This document shows, one piece after another, positions 22,414 to 35,224 of a DNA stretch of 64,000 bases; position 1 is the first letter of the stretch, and every line of letters starts with the position of its first letter. Under the pieces are notes generated by a model, which saw only the letters and a program-made list of their open reading frames with translations, was not told where the DNA came from and did no database searches. This stretch comes from Hysterangium stoloniferum. Its lineage: Eukaryota; Basidiomycota; Agaricomycetes; Hysterangiales; Hysterangiaceae. The stretch lies in assembly GCA_015178975.1 (NCBI GenBank), contig WHVD01000035.1:310001-374000 (forward strand). Reading direction: 5' to 3'. The translations under genes were made by a program, and so were the position numbers.

Positions 22414-23839
22414 GGAGTAAAAGAAGAAGGAAGAGCCACACCTGTTCTTCTTCTGCCTGGGCATTACGGGCTACAGCCAAACTACGTGTCGTCTATCCAT
22501 GCTACATTTGATAATCAGCAGCCACAAAAACATATATGGATTAGATGTTAGTAGGTACAGGTGCAACGACCAAAAATTGCCTTTTTTGGGTAGTATCGCT
22601 GAAATATTTGAGAAATGGCCAGAAGTCGAACTATGTGCCTGGAATGTTGCCTGAAAGAACCATCACAATGTATATCCAGTTGCCATGGTTGTCAACGAAC
22701 GTGAAAGGTCGGAAGGTTGCCAGTCTCTATCATACTTGGCGTGAACTTGTCGATAAGCTAATCCAACGTCAGATCAGATCATGTGACTAACCCAAAGTTA
22801 AAACCCAATTGACGTATTTATTGTAAGGTAAGTACTTGTGGTGTGGATTTGTGTTATATTTGCATCGTCTTGTGCAACGAGGGTAATATTTTTGATTAAT
22901 TTCTGCTCTCACCAGAAAAAGGATCCCCAAGATTTTTGGATCCTGTGTGGATTAAAATCGGTAAAGGATGCTAGCAATATGTGACTAGCGGGGTTTCTAT
23001 CCACTCGGCGTCCACAAAAGATGCTTCGACCTTTTTGGATTTAAGCCCCTATCCGGTGTTTTTATGTATCATTCATTATATATATATATCACTTTGTGCT
23101 GTCGACACTTCCTGAGGCGTTGATGTGCGTGACATCACGGCGTGTTGTCACGCTTTCCCATTTAAAAAGCATAACAGAACGCGACTGGCATGGCAGACTC
23201 ATTGACAGGTTTATCATATAACACGATGTCAAATAGACGAAATATGCATTATCACATGACCCAAGTGGAATAGCGGACTTGATGACTGGTTTATCATGTC
23301 ATATCGATGAAATAGGCACTGTCACTCCCCTGGAGGTGAGATGAACGGCTGTGAGCAAGCCAGTACACCGAGTATGAGAGGTACCCCTTTGTACAGCAGC
23401 TGACAATCACGGGGTCTTCGCTTCACCTTCTATTGAAAGGTGCATTACGTATTTACTGTCAGTGAACCCTTGTTATACTTCCACCTTTTCGCGCTCTAAC
23501 TCACCCCGTATTTTGTAGATAATACGATAATAACAATGTGAGGATTTCGATCCATCTAACAGTTTTGTTTCTCAGACGGCTCGGTTGGTAAATTCAATGC
23601 GATAACTGAGACCGATAAGATACTCGAGGAGGCGGTCTGACGACACAGTTGTTTTACGTCGCTCCGATAGATCGATAGATCGATACGCTCTCCGGGGTTG
23701 TATCACGCAAACTTGGAGCCTGTCAATGAAGAAGGTTGGTCGATGTGAAATCCCGTAATACTAATTTCGCCTCACATCTTACTATCTGAGGCTTTCACCA
23801 AACACGTCGCGGGCCGAATATCGAATGGGATGGAAGATG

Positions 23840-23847
23840 TATAAAAG
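23840..23847 (+). promoter_or_regulatory. TATA box of transporter copy 3
   Basis: TATAAAAG followed by GGGCTTTGA lies about 225 bp before the ATG at 24071 and is conserved at the same place before copy 4. Confidence 0.55.
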
Positions 23848-24070
23848 GGCTTTGAATAGTAAGACATTCTCATCAGTAATTTTCGCGCTGATTCATTTTC
23901 TCAAATAGTTTTATTTTAAGGTGACCTCCCGGTTTTCACGTCATTCTACGCCTACTAAATATCAGAACAATTTAGAGGATTAAGCCCTGTTGGTTTTCTT
24001 GAATCTTCAAAAGGTGTGACAAGCACTCACTGAAAGTATTGTCGCCCCGCCAGATACATTCCAAAATAGT

Positions 24071-25797
24071 ATGAATAGCAATGATGAAGACAAAGACGAC
24101 TTTGTCCGCAGGGAATGTGTCTCTCGCATTGATATGGTTGAAAAAATTGGCACAAATGATTCATCCGGATTTAACCCGCCTTCATCTGCTGAACTTGTTC
24201 CGTTTGATCTCCCTCCTGATGGCGGACTAACAGCGTGGCTGGTGGTTCTCGCTTGTTTTCTGTTGAACTTTAATATTCTAGGCATTCACTACTCGTCCGG
24301 TAGGCGGCCTATCCTGCCCATTTCCCGTTCTAAAGCGTTGAGTGCTCGTAGGCGTATATCAAGCTCATTATCTGCTACATCAATTCGCCGATGACTCTGC
24401 TGAAGTGAGTATAGTGACTAAAAACTAAGTCTACCGCCAATCATTGAACGTATTTTATTCAGCTAATTTCCTTCATCGGCACCACTTTGGGAACTTTACT
24501 TATCCTAATCGGTTTCCCAGCGAGTAAATTCATAGATATGTATGGTTTTCGACCGGTGTCTGTGGTAGGGAGTATTTTGTTTAGCGGGGGGCTAGTGATG
24601 GCCGGATTCTGTCGTACGGTGCCTACGCTAGTGGTAACTCAAGGGGTAGTAGTAGGCATAGGCGCAGGCATGCTTTATATTCCCGCAAGTATTGGTGAGG
24701 ATTGTGACCGCTCTTTACGGTATACTTCCAACTTATATTCCATAAGGTCCTGTACAATGGTTCTTAAAGCGACGCTCTTTTGCCATTGGACTGTCAAGTG
24801 CCGGTGCTGGCATTGGTGGCATTTTCTGGTCTTTTTTCACTCGAGTCATCATTTCGAAGTTGGGATACCAACGGGCGCTGTGGCTATCTGGAGCAGTTTC
24901 TGCGGGTATCAACATTATCGCACTTTTCATGTTCAAGTCGCGACCGTCACGAGGCGGTCCCACAAAGTCATCCTTCTGGAATAAACTGATGATATTCAAG
25001 AATGGGAAATTTGTTACATTATATTTTGCCAGCTGCTTGGCCTTGTTCGGGTGGGATCAAACCTTTCCATACAAGAGAGAGACATTAACGTTTTATTAGT
25101 TACCTGGTACCATTTTTATATGTCCCGACATATGCACAGACACAACTGAAAACAAATCCCTTGGTCGGCTCTGTTCTCGCTGGCATTATGGATTTAGGGG
25201 TGGTATTTGGACGGATTATCTTGGGCATGGTTGCTGATTCCCGAGTGGGTGCATTGAACGCTACTATTACAGGGATGATGCTTGCAGGGATCTTCCACTT
25301 CGTTCTATGGCTTCCCGCTGCTAATTCACTTCCGCTATTGTATGTGTTCACGTTCACATACGGATTTTTTGGAGGTGGATACACTGGGTGATAATCACTT
25401 TTTTAACTCAAAACTTATTTTTTTTAATATGCAAGAGCAGCATGGTTCCAGTAGTCCTTGTCCGTATTTTTGATCCAGACCAATTGACATCAATCATGGG
25501 TGTCTTCTTCACTAGTCAAATCCCCGGTCAGGTGCCAGCGACTTTTTTCTCCAAATGCGATTAGTTTAACACCGCTTGTTATACTCTAGTTAGCAGGTGG
25601 TCCCATTGCTGGGGCTATATTCAGTCATACCCATCGTTATTGGACTCCAGTGATCATATATTCCGGCATGACGCTCTTTTGTGGGTCGCTTTTCGCTGTC
25701 GCAACTCGTTTTCAAAGTACGTGGTTAATATTTAGTGGGGTGTCGTATCCAAACTCGTTCGCTTATAGTTGAACGGCGCGTCTTTGTGACGATATGA
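24071..25797 (+). CDS. MFS monocarboxylate-transporter-like permease, copy 3
   Basis: Eight exons, 24071-24299, 24352-24404, 24463-24694, 24747-25050, 25100-25387, 25441-25531, 25590-25716 and 25769-25797, encode 450 residues. All introns are GT...AG and 49-58 nt or close to it. The protein begins with an acidic 50-residue tail, then FDLPPDGGLTAWLVVLACFL, about twelve membrane segments, FLKRRSFAIG in the loop and IERRVFVTI at the end. Exon 7 ends in A rather than G, so the junction residue is Ile where the paralogues have Val. It is nearly identical to copy 4, including the promoter. It should reside in the plasma membrane; the substrate cannot be named from sequence. Confidence 0.88.
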
Positions 25798-26160
25798 AAC
25801 TTATATAAAATCGCAGTGGTCAATACTCACTTCATCAGAAGGCGACATCTACGGTTGATTTCAACGAGATTGATAAATAAAACAAACAGGCCATGTCCTA
25901 CAGGGGAAATACACTCGTGTCATCTGCAGTTGTTTATGTTGCGATGCGATGTGATGGAACTTCCACTTTAGCATCTTGCTTTGTATGTCATTCAATATAT
26001 GTATCGGTGTGTTGTCGACACTTTTTCTGAGGTTCGGCGAGACATTTATGGTATTAAATATGTACTCCACGGCCTGTTTCACACTCTTTGTTAGCTAATA
26101 TGATCGTTCGAAAGGGAGCAGGATGCAACTGGGTAGCGGACTTATTCACTCGTTTATCAT

Positions 26161-26490
26161 AATAATGTTTAAGACGATTCGTAAGTAATAGAATAAGAAT
26201 AGATGATTGCGCATATACCTCAGTGAGTGAGTGAGTAAACTTCACTGAGGTATATGGCGAAATATCGCGACTTTTTATTTACTTTCTAATTATTTTAGGA
26301 GAATTATTAGGGGAGTAAAAAGGGGAAATTTTGATGCTCGAAGTTTCTAGTCAATTGCATCATTAAGGATAAATTTTTAATTAGGAGTTACACCCCCCTT
26401 AACGGCACTACAATATATGCGCATATATGCGCATATACTCGTCATCGGATCCATATTTCGGTTTATGCGAAGACTTGATTACTAACAAAT
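26161..26490. mobile_element. Small insertion present in only one duplicate, with hairpin
   Basis: Unit 2 runs directly from CGTTTATCATA to the sequence equivalent to about 26490, so these roughly 330 bp were inserted into unit 1 or lost from unit 2. It holds the hairpin ATATACCTCAGTGA/TCACTGAGGTATAT (26213-26226 and 26242-26255) and a TATGCGCATA repeat. It is probably a non-autonomous element; the ends are not resolved. Confidence 0.5.
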
Positions 26491-26705
26491 AACATGACGT
26501 TAAATTGATGAAATATGCGCTGTTACTTCACTTGATGTGAGATGAATGACTGTGAGCCTGCCAGTAGCGATACGGCTTAAACGGAGCAGCTAATTTCAAG
26601 AATTGCATATTTATAGCTCTGTAGTTGTCTATTAATAGCGCACATTATTAGATCTGGTCCCGGAAGGCTAAATAAATAATCACCTGTGACCTCAGGTAAC
26701 TAGTA

Positions 26706-27145
26706 CATTCTACCAATCGAGCTGCCAAGATGTCTTTCACTGCAACTTCTAGATATTATTAGAGGGTGTATTATGTAATTGACAACGTTAGCAGGACCTC
26801 AAATATAGAAGTGAGTTAGAACACTACTTGATTGATCAATGTGATAGTGTTAAAGTCTAGGTTTCTAAAGCTAAAGAGGATGCTGGGGGTCTGTAGAGTT
26901 AGAATATACTTAACCAGGACTGGTTCTACAGGATAAGTGGAGTTTGGCTTCAACTTATGTGTTGTGTCCTCACACAAACTGTTTGGGTGCTCTGGTATTT
27001 CAGTCATAAGAGTCCTGGCTGGCTGATGACATCTTGATGAGGATTAAGTAAAAAGTAGGGAAACTTAAGTCAATATTTGAACTAAAGAACTATAGCATAC
27101 AAGGTGAGAGTTTTATACTAAAGTGAGATGGGTGATTGGGAGGCC
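26706..27145 (-). mobile_element. Degenerate LTR fragment (minus sense)
   Basis: About 26943-26980 carries the motif shared by the LTRs of this window (GGCTTCAACTTATGTG in plus orientation, hence minus sense). A TGTTAAAG start lies near 26848. Related sequence occurs at about 57765-58150. No clear end or target duplication is visible. Confidence 0.4.
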
Positions 27146-27975
27146 TGTTAGGACTGGAAAACCCACTGGGCTCTGGACCCCATCCTACTGTTAGATTTAG
27201 TGACTTGGCACAGTAGCGACAAGTTATGTACCATTGTGGGTCCATAGTGCATGCTGGTGAAATTTGCATTTGCTCGTTTGTGTCTGTGTCTGTGTCTGAG
27301 CTCTCACACTTCTTGTGTTTCACATCTACCTCCCTTCTTCATTCTAACACCTACATGCACCTGACTCTCTATACCAGGTTGCAGCTAACTGGAAAACCTG
27401 CTGGGACCCATGCATGACAAACCTCTGTGTCTCACACACAACAAACCTCTGTGTCTCACACATCAGTCATCAGACTCTGCCAGGACCTGCACATGTCAAC
27501 CTGTCTATGCCAACCCTCTGTGTCTTGCACATCAGTCATCAGACTCTGCTGGGACCCACACATGTCAAGCCTGTCTATGTCCGACTCTGTTTCATGCACC
27601 AGTCACCAGGCTCTGCTCGGACAACCCATCAGCTCTCTAACTGAGCCCCACTCCCATTATGGTCAAATGACCTGTCATGTTTTGGACTCCACCTTCATTC
27701 CGTTCCATCCCCAACACTTAGTTTGGTGTTTACCCACCCCATTCATGATTACTTGTTTTGGTTTTATTATTACAGGATTTGGTATTGCATACATTCAACA
27801 GTCTATATAATCTAGCTAATGTTGTACATACAATCTGGTCAGAAAATTAACTTAGTTTTTCCCAAAGTTCTATATCCTGCTCCATCTCTCATCTCACAAT
27901 GCTATCAACCCTGTTGGAGCCTGCAGGCTTTCCAACTGGTCTTTTGACATTGATGCTCGACCTATTGATGCTTGA
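27146..27975 (+). mobile_element. LTR-related sequence (plus sense), 3' part replaced
   Basis: It starts TGTTAGGACTGGAAAACC and contains the polypyrimidine ACC/CTG-rich blocks and the TATA-like CTATATAATCTAG seen in the solo LTRs. Its end passes into a 15-bp tandem array that is cut by the next LTR. The array frames (for example the long 27410-27640 frames) are not genes. Confidence 0.45.
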
Positions 27976-28842
27976 TGTTACAACTGGAAATCCCATTGGA
28001 CTCCAGGCACTAACTTATATGCACCCACACCCTACATGCACCAATTATCAGTTTACTGGAATACCTGCTGGACTCTGGACATCAGACCTGTCTACTCTTG
28101 ACCTTCATCACTTTATGTATCAGTCACTGGAATACCCACCAGCACCACTCCTGTCTATCTCTGACCCTGTCCCACACACCAGTCACTGGACCCCACTTGG
28201 AAAACCTGACAGCTCTCTAACTAGCCCCATTCCCATTATGGTTAAATGACCTGTCACGCTTCAGACTCTGCTCCCACCCCATTTCTGTTATGGTTTAATG
28301 ACCTGTCACAATTCGGACTCCGCTCCGCTCTGTTCCATTCCTAACACCAAGTTTGGTGTTTATTTATCTTGTTTCATGTTTGCTAGTTTAGTTTTCATTA
28401 TTAAATTTGGTATGTTATACATTCCACAGTCTATATAGTCTGGCAGATGTTGTACATAAAATCCAGTCAGAAAATCAGCTTAGATTCTCCCCAGTAATCT
28501 CAAGTACATTTTCCGCTCTAATCTCCTCTTTGATACACACCACTTTACCTTGTCAGAGCCCAAGGCTCCAACCCATCTATCACTCGACCTCCAACCTTTC
28601 TATCTCGACCCCTGACTCATTACCACCCAACCCCTTGACTTCCATGGGATTCCTGCAGTTGACTCCCCGACCTCTCAACCCATGAACCCCTCCCAGACTC
28701 CCCAGGAGTCCCATCTGCCCATCTGAAATTGGACAACACGATCTCATGAGGGTGCAGCCTATAAGCTGAAGCCAAGTCCTACTGGCTTTCCCATGGGTTT
28801 CTCCAGAAACCCTCTGATAAGCTCTGTGCATGACTCTTAACA
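27976..28842 (+). mobile_element. Solo LTR, family A, inserted in a 15-bp array
   Basis: It starts TGTTACAACTGG and ends CTTAACA. The flanks are CTTGA and CTCGA, a 5-bp target duplication with one change. Removing the LTR and one flank restores the phase of the 15-bp tandem repeat on either side, which confirms the insertion. A TATA-like CTATATAG lies near 28429-28436, and the shared motif CCTATAAGCTGAAGCCAAG lies about 75 bp before the end. Confidence 0.75.
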
Positions 28843-29080
28843 CTCGACCTATTGATGCTCAACCTATTGATGCTCAACCTATTGATGCTCAACCTATTGA
28901 TGCTCAACCTATTGATGCTCAACCTATTGATGCTCAACCTATTGATGCTCAACCTATTGATGCTCAACCTATTGATGCTCAACCTATTGATGCTCAACCT
29001 ATTGATGCTCAACCTATTGATGCTCAACCTATTGATGCTCAACCTATTGATGCTCAACCTATTGATGCTCAACCTATTGA
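28843..29080. repeat. Minisatellite, 15-bp unit, about 15.6 copies
   Basis: The unit TGATGCTCAACCTAT is repeated almost without change. Because 15 is a multiple of 3, all frames stay open (PIDAQ and similar repeats). These are not genes. Confidence 0.95.
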
Positions 29081-30425
29081 CTGTAATGTATTATTACTAT
29101 TTAGCATACTTGTAAACTCTTTTTACTTGAGTTAAGTAGCGTAGCTTGAGAAAGGAGATTCAAATTCAAAGTAATCAGTATATAGGGGCTTTGTCAATTA
29201 ATTCAGTATTCACTTAGTTTTATTTAACTACGTGCCTGTGTCCCTTTTCTGAGAGAAAGCTCAACTCAAGGAAACAAGACAGTCAACAGATTGGCAAGGA
29301 GAGTTCTCAACTTAAGCACAATATGTGGACCTGATAGGTTAGTGTAGCGAAATGAGCAAGTGATGTGATATTGATATTGATTCTTTAAATACATGATTTG
29401 AGCCTGTATTTATACTAGGTGGATTTCAGAGTCATCCAACCAGCTATGGCTAGTCAATGAGTCATCTCCCTTAATATGTAGTCAGGGAGACAAGGCAGAT
29501 TACATACTACAAGGGTTAGGGACACCTTATTTAGTAAGTAATCCATGACTCTGCTGGTTTCCATGGAATCACTATGACAATGCCACCTAGCTACTTAGGG
29601 TTAAGTTGTACTAATTCTAGGGTTTAGAGCTAGCAGTAAATCATATGTTATCAGGATAATGACATAATAAGAACTTTTGAGCCAAAGTTAAAGGATCCAG
29701 TCCTCTACTGGTTGACTAATGTCCCTTAAAGGTTAAACACAGAAACAAAATTGTAAAATATGACATTCACCCTCTGTAAGGTATCCGGCTGTTTACTCTC
29801 TCAAATAGTTTAACAAAGATTGACATGGCAAGGGCTTCAAGAAAGAAACAAATAAAGGTCTAGTAATTTAAGTACTGATAGATTAATTAGCTGCACTGTT
29901 AAGCTTAAACAAAATTAACATTAGTTTTTTTATTTAAAAATATGCAGGTAACAAAAAAAAAAAAAAAACAAAACACAAAACAAAAAACAACCAAAACTGC
30001 AGGAGCTTGACAGGTGAGTCACTCAAGCATCTTTGATCATTTAATTTTGATGAGTATTTAATCAATATTTTATAAGTCAATATTTGTTTGGTCTCTTGAC
30101 AAATTCAGATGAACTTGAAGTGACATGTGCTATGAAAGCTAATCTCTTCTTGAGAAAAAAAATTGGGAGTTGAATATATGTGCAATAAGTTGGTGGAAAC
30201 TTGCTGTAAGCCTTTGCTTTCTTGTAGCTTTGAGTTTACTATTCATAAAGAATTAACAAGTTGTTAAATAATTTATAAATAGAGAAATGGTCTGAGAGTC
30301 GAATATCCAAGCATTTGTTTAAAGATCAATTAACTGTACTGTTAAAGTGGGCTCTTGAATAACCTAAACAGGCAGGGATTTCAGTAATAAATGTTTTAGA
30401 TTTACTATGTATTTAATAAGCCTAG
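29081..30425. other. AT-rich stretch without genes
   Basis: Nothing coding was recognised. An A-rich run lies at about 29951-29991. It is probably old transposon sequence. Confidence 0.35.
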
Positions 30426-31099
30426 GAGGGTGTTTATAATTACTATAATCTTAGATATTTACTAATAAAAGTCTTATTTTTACAAAAGTCCATCTTTAAA
30501 TAGTGATATCTATTCTGAAACAATTATATCATCAAAAAACAACCATCAGAAATAGTTCTCCATATTACATCTTATACAACCCATAGTTATTTAACAAATT
30601 CCATTGTATATAATTTCCTTCCTTTTACAGATGCCTACTAATACGTTTATTAAGTACTTTGTTTTTTAAAAGTTGTAATGTAGTTATTTCCATGTAAAAT
30701 ATGTAAAATATTATTGGAAAATTTTCATACCACAGTTGTCTTTATTAAGTAAAACCCCCTATATATTCTGGGTATGTTGAATTAAGTAGAAATCTGTTCA
30801 GATTGACAGATCCATTCCAAAGTAATACATATGTATTTAGAGGTGCCAATGATATACATATGCATGGAATGGACTATCTAAAGGTATCTATTTTTTTAGA
30901 GTATTAGTGTTTCAAACTACTAATTTTTTTTATTGTCTACTCGTGTCCAGAAAGATTCTTTAGTTTGTAATGTACAAGATTTTTTAAAACTTTTTGAAAG
31001 TTTTAAAAACCAAATCATGTGTGAATCACATTCCAGATGTTTAAATGACCTTGAGAGTATATTGGAATTTGGTATACTTAATAGTTTTCAGATATCCTC
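30426..31099 (+). mobile_element. MITE-like element, longer copy
   Basis: It begins GAGGGTGTTTATAA and ends GTTTTCAGATATCCTC, and its two end portions match the reverse complement of the element at 31180-31493. About 350 bp of extra AT-rich DNA sits in its middle. No clear target duplication is visible. Confidence 0.6.
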
Positions 31100-31105
31100 C
31101 TAAAG

Positions 31106-32178
31106 TGTTAAGAACAGAAAACTGACTAATGTTGGTTGGCCAATGGGGACTGATTGGAAGGACTTTGCTTCAGCTTATGGAGGATATCTGAAAACTATTA
31201 AGTATACCAAATTCTAATATACTCTAAAGGTCATTTTAGTTTTTAAAAAACAAATTAACAACAAAAGTATTAGCAAGTATTTACATAAATTGGAAAAACT
31301 ATATACAACAGGTTCTACATATTAATTGATTCTGAATTGTTTAGGATGTAATATGGAGGAGAATTGTTTCTTATGGTTGGTGGCTAACAATATAATTGTC
31401 TCAGAATAGATACTGCTATTTAAAGATGGAGTTTTGTAGCAATTTTGCTTTTATTAGTAAACATTTGATATTATAATGATTATGGACAACCTCCTTATGT
31501 GCTGTGCCCTCGCAAGTTACCGTCAGGTGTCCTTAAATTTCGGGCAGGCAAAGACTAGTCCTAATGAGTTCCTCATGGTGAGTTACTGATTGGAACTGAA
31601 GGATAAGTTGTGTGTCGGGCTGAGGGGTCGGAGGCCAAAGAGAGGTGAGTGCACACAGAGGTGGGGAGCATGATACTTAGTGTAAGGCTTATAGAGATGT
31701 ATGTGGGTGTTCTGAGTCAATATTCTGATTGCCTAGTAACTACAACTACAGCGGATTTATATACGAGTCATTGGCATCTAGAAAATACTAACTAAGGGAA
31801 GAGTGGAAACATTATTGACAAATAAACTTGACTAGGAACTGGAAGGTTACGATAAATTTGGAGGCCGTGAATTAACTGAGAGTGGAATTATGAGAAAAGG
31901 AAATAGTCCACAGGTTACAGGTATATGCGGGCATATGTGAAACATAGAATAGAATGGATCATCATAATAAAAAGGGGACATATCAAAGCATAACCAGATA
32001 GTACGAGTATAACTTGACAGGGGTGTAAACGGGGTTTGATCGCTATGAAAGCATACATCAGCGTCGGGTGACCAATGGTTTCCGATGTGATGACTTGATC
32101 AATAACTTGAAATGTCAATAGGCAGCAATAACCTTGGGGACCATCGGGTTGTGACACGGTTGCAACATGGTCGTAACA
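31106..32178 (-). mobile_element. LTR, family D, interrupted by a MITE
   Basis: It starts TGTTAAGAACAG and ends CGTAACA, like the copies at 40933 and 47453. The MITE at 31180-31493 splits the shared motif (GCTTCAGCTTATG then TGCTGTGCCCTCGC). Flanks TAAAG and GTAGC do not match, so one end was rearranged. Confidence 0.7.
31180..31493 (-). mobile_element. MITE-like element with 6-bp target duplication CTTATG
   Basis: The 314-bp AT-rich insert starts GAGGATATCTGAAAAC and ends GGACAACCTC. CTTATG stands on both sides (31174-31179 and 31494-31499), and uninterrupted family D LTRs have CTTATG once. There is no coding capacity. It is in opposite orientation to the copy at 30426-31099. Confidence 0.75.
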
Positions 32179-32429
32179 GTAGCATCCACAGCATTACATG
32201 ATGGTTCATTATCACTTGAATCTCCAAAGTCACTTTCAGAATATAAAGACCACTGCTTTTCTTCCTCTATTCCATCTTCTGAAATCTTTCCTTTCCTGAT
32301 GCCAATACCCTTCCCACCTGAATATCCTTTTAATGACTGCAGATCCCAAAGACATCAGTAGTGAGTGAACTTTGTGTTATATCTTAATAATTGTGGTAAG
32401 CCTTAGGAGTGAACCTACTTGATTTTTGG

Positions 32430-32876
32430 CAATTGAGTAAAACAAGAAGGAAGCCAGCAGGTATTACAGGCTACAGCCAAACCACATGTTATATTTGACA
32501 ATTAGCAGCCACAAAAACATATATACATTAGGTGTTAGTAGGTATATGTGCAATGGCCAAAAATAGCCATTTTTGGCTGGTATCACTGAAATATTTGAGA
32601 AATGGCTAGAAGTCGAACTATGTGCTTATGAAAGAACTATTATTGGGAACTTGTGCAGACCACAGTAGATATTAGAATAACTTGGCTTGTATCTATGAGT
32701 AAACTACTGGGGGTTATATATATCTACAGGGAAGAAGCTTCTGGAAGGGATGACAGAGATATTACTAAAGCCATGTTAAGTATATTCATCATGGTTGTCA
32801 ATGAAGGTGAAAAGGTCAGAAGGTTGCCAGTCTCTATCATAGGGGTTACTTGGCATGAACTTGTCAGGTATCAGAT
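32430..32876 (+). repeat. Segmental duplication unit 2, first piece
   Basis: It matches 22414-22752 (shared landmark GCAGCCACAAAAACATATAT and GGTTGCCAGTCTCTATCATA). It ends in TGAACTTGTCA, which recurs at 44970-44980, where the match to unit 1 resumes. Confidence 0.8.
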
Positions 32877-33480
32877 GATGAAAAAATGGCATAAGCTGAT
32901 AGGCAATTGTGGTAGGCACACATAGCTTGATACAAATAGGCTGTGACCTACATTTCCAGTCACATCCTCATTATGCATGACACAAGGCTCTACTTGGCTT
33001 GACGATGGTGACTGCTGTATTGCAAGACAACTGGCTCACCACCTGCAATTTCCTTTGCAAGATATAGATGGATTGATTGGTAGGTCTTGCTCACACTGCA
33101 CCTGTAAAATGTGTAAGTCTATAATTACTTTCTACTTATTTTCTCTCTCTTATTATTAACCATCTAGTTAAGGACATGTCTTTGATGCAGTGTAAGACTA
33201 GTACAGTATCTGCTGCAGGTACAGACAGACACTAGAATGAGTGATGGGGAATAAACCACTACTGTATTGAAATCCAAATGTACATAATATATACTAGTGG
33301 AGAACAATGGGATGTGAGCAACAATGGGATGTGGACAACAATAGAGCTAACTATTACCAAATCGCAGTGTAGGGAGTCTCACTCCCTTACAGCAGCAATG
33401 ACCAACAAGAGGTATTCCTTCAGGGTCACTGCTGTCCATTCTGGTGTGAATGAGGCTCTAAAGACAAGGAAACCACAGAA

Positions 33481-33881
33481 TTGAAGGCTGGGCCCCTCAC
33501 TGCATTTCCAAATGGTGTAACTATGAAGACTACTGCACTACCAGCTGTTCATAGCCCCTCTCGAGTTTCATCCATTTGCAAGGTGATACTTCACCTCCCA
33601 CCTCTTTCCCAGCCTTGTGCCACTAGCAAAAAACAGTCAAAGATGCTGCAAAACCTGGAAATACAATCATCAACAGAACCAGCACCTCCCCCCCTTGCAA
33701 ATCCTGCACCCCCCGGCACTGTCCCTCGATTTGATACCCCACCATCCTCACCATCCACCCAAATGGATGATTCAGCATTCATTCTTGATCCATGCCTCCA
33801 AAAACCCTCTTCTCCACCAAAAATAATGCCAGTTGCATTCCCTGACAAACAAAGTAAGCATGAGACACTTGTGGTGGATGA
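33481..33881 (+). pseudogene. Pro-rich frame cut by Copia insertion, left part
   Basis: The frame is open to the Copia 5' LTR and rich in Pro and Ser (PAPPPLANPAPPG is similar to its centre). The apparent extension into the LTR (SEEQRHHTYS) is not native. A frame of similar composition resumes after the 3' LTR at 38788. The function is unknown. It belongs to the core of the DNA transposon-like insertion. Confidence 0.4.
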
Positions 33882-34253
33882 GAGTGAGGAACAAAGACAC
33901 CACACATATTCCCTTTGTTCTTATATCATGTGACACATACTTAGTGATTGTTCATTTCATGTATATACAATATGTAGTTTGGTTAGGGCAGAGTTACAGT
34001 AGGGTATAATGTGTAAACTGTAAACTGTACCAACAATAATAGGGATTACTTTTTAACAGGTTATGGGCCTATTGTTAATGTCCCTTTACTACATCCAAGT
34101 TTTTTTTCCATTTCACCACTTTTCTTCCTGGCATCCCCACCTTGACTCCTAATCACTGCCTGCAATGTTGTCAGCTTCTTATGTCCCATCAGTTCCTCCT
34201 CTGCCAATGTCTAATTTACATAGAGATCAAGCTCAACAAAGCTGAGGGCAATT

Positions 34254-35079
34254 TGTTATGACCGGAATTCCCACCAGACTCCGGGCACTAACTTATATGC
34301 ACCCGCACCCTATACGCACCAATTGTCAGTTTACTGGAATTCCTGCCGGACTCTGTACGTCAGACTTCTCTACATTCAACTTCGTTATGTTGTGTTTCAG
34401 TCACTGGAATACCCACCAGACTCTGTCCCTGTCTATGTCTGACCCCGTCCCACACATCAGTCACCGGACCTTGCTCAGAAAACCCGTCTTCCCTCTAACA
34501 GAGCCCTGTTCCTGTTTTAGTCAAATGACCTGTCACGATTCGGACTCCGCTCCTGCTCCATTTCCTGTTATGGTTTATGATTTGTCATGATTCGGACTCT
34601 GCTCCATTCCGTCCCATTCCTAACACCAAATTTGGTGTTTACTATTCTCGTTTTATGTTTTGCTAGTTTTGTTTCATTATTACTGGATTTGGTATGTCAT
34701 TCGTTCCATGGTCTATATAGTCTGGCAGATGTTGTACATAAATCCAGTCAGAAAATTGGCTTAGATTCCCCCTAGTAATCTAATACATTTTCCACTCTAA
34801 ACTCCTACTTGAATCACACCGCTCACGCTAGTCGGAGCCCACGGACTCTGGCACATCTATCTCTTGACTTACAACCTCTCAACCTACGACCTCTGACCTA
34901 CGACCTCTGACCTATGACCCCCCAACCCACGAACCCCGCCCAGACTCCCTGGGATTCCCGTCCGCCTGTCTGAAATTGGACAACACGATCTTGCAAGGGC
35001 GCAGCCTATAAGCTGAAGCTAAGTCCTACCGGACATCCCGCGGGTTTCTCTGGAAACCCTCCATGTACGTACCCTAACA
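34254..35079 (+). mobile_element. Solo LTR, family A, TSD CAATT
   Basis: It starts TGTTATGACCGG and ends CCCTAACA. CAATT stands at 34249-34253 and 35080-35084. It lies inside the Copia gag: excising it rejoins a frame reading LNKAEGNYTEWYHNVKHYL. A TATA-like CTATATAG lies near 34709. Before the end are tandem CGACCTCTGACCTA repeats (34886-34918) and then the shared motif CCTATAAGCTGAAGC. Confidence 0.92.
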
Positions 35080-35224
35080 CAATTACACTGAGTGGTATCA
35101 CAATGTGAAACACTATCTCACCATTACTGGTCTCCTTTCTTACACCCTTGGTACCACCCCTTCCCCCAATCCTTCTGACCCTATCACCATCCACAATTGG
35201 CATTCCAGTGACACTCTTGCTCAT

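Larger units (their letters stand above)
22414..26705 (+). repeat. Segmental duplication, unit 1 (contains transporter copy 3)
   Basis: This 4.3-kb unit is repeated, in pieces and in the same order and orientation, at about 32430-32876, 44981-45170 and 48668-52070. Similarity covers non-coding flanks as well as the gene, so it is a DNA duplication rather than conservation of the protein. Unit 1 has one extra 0.33-kb insert (about 26161-26490) missing from unit 2. Confidence 0.85.

Noticed and set aside
27410..27810. Overlapping Cys/His-rich frames in all three plus phases
   Set aside because: They come from LTR-type repeats with polypyrimidine blocks; similar frames appear in every related LTR.
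28779..29135. Three long frames (about 87-101 codons) with PIDAQ, LLMLN and SINRL repeats
   Set aside because: They are frames through the 15-bp minisatellite, whose unit is a multiple of three; there is no codon-level evidence of selection.
31106..32178. Target duplication for this family D LTR
   Set aside because: TAAAG and GTAGC do not match; the LTR call rests on its ends and similarity only.
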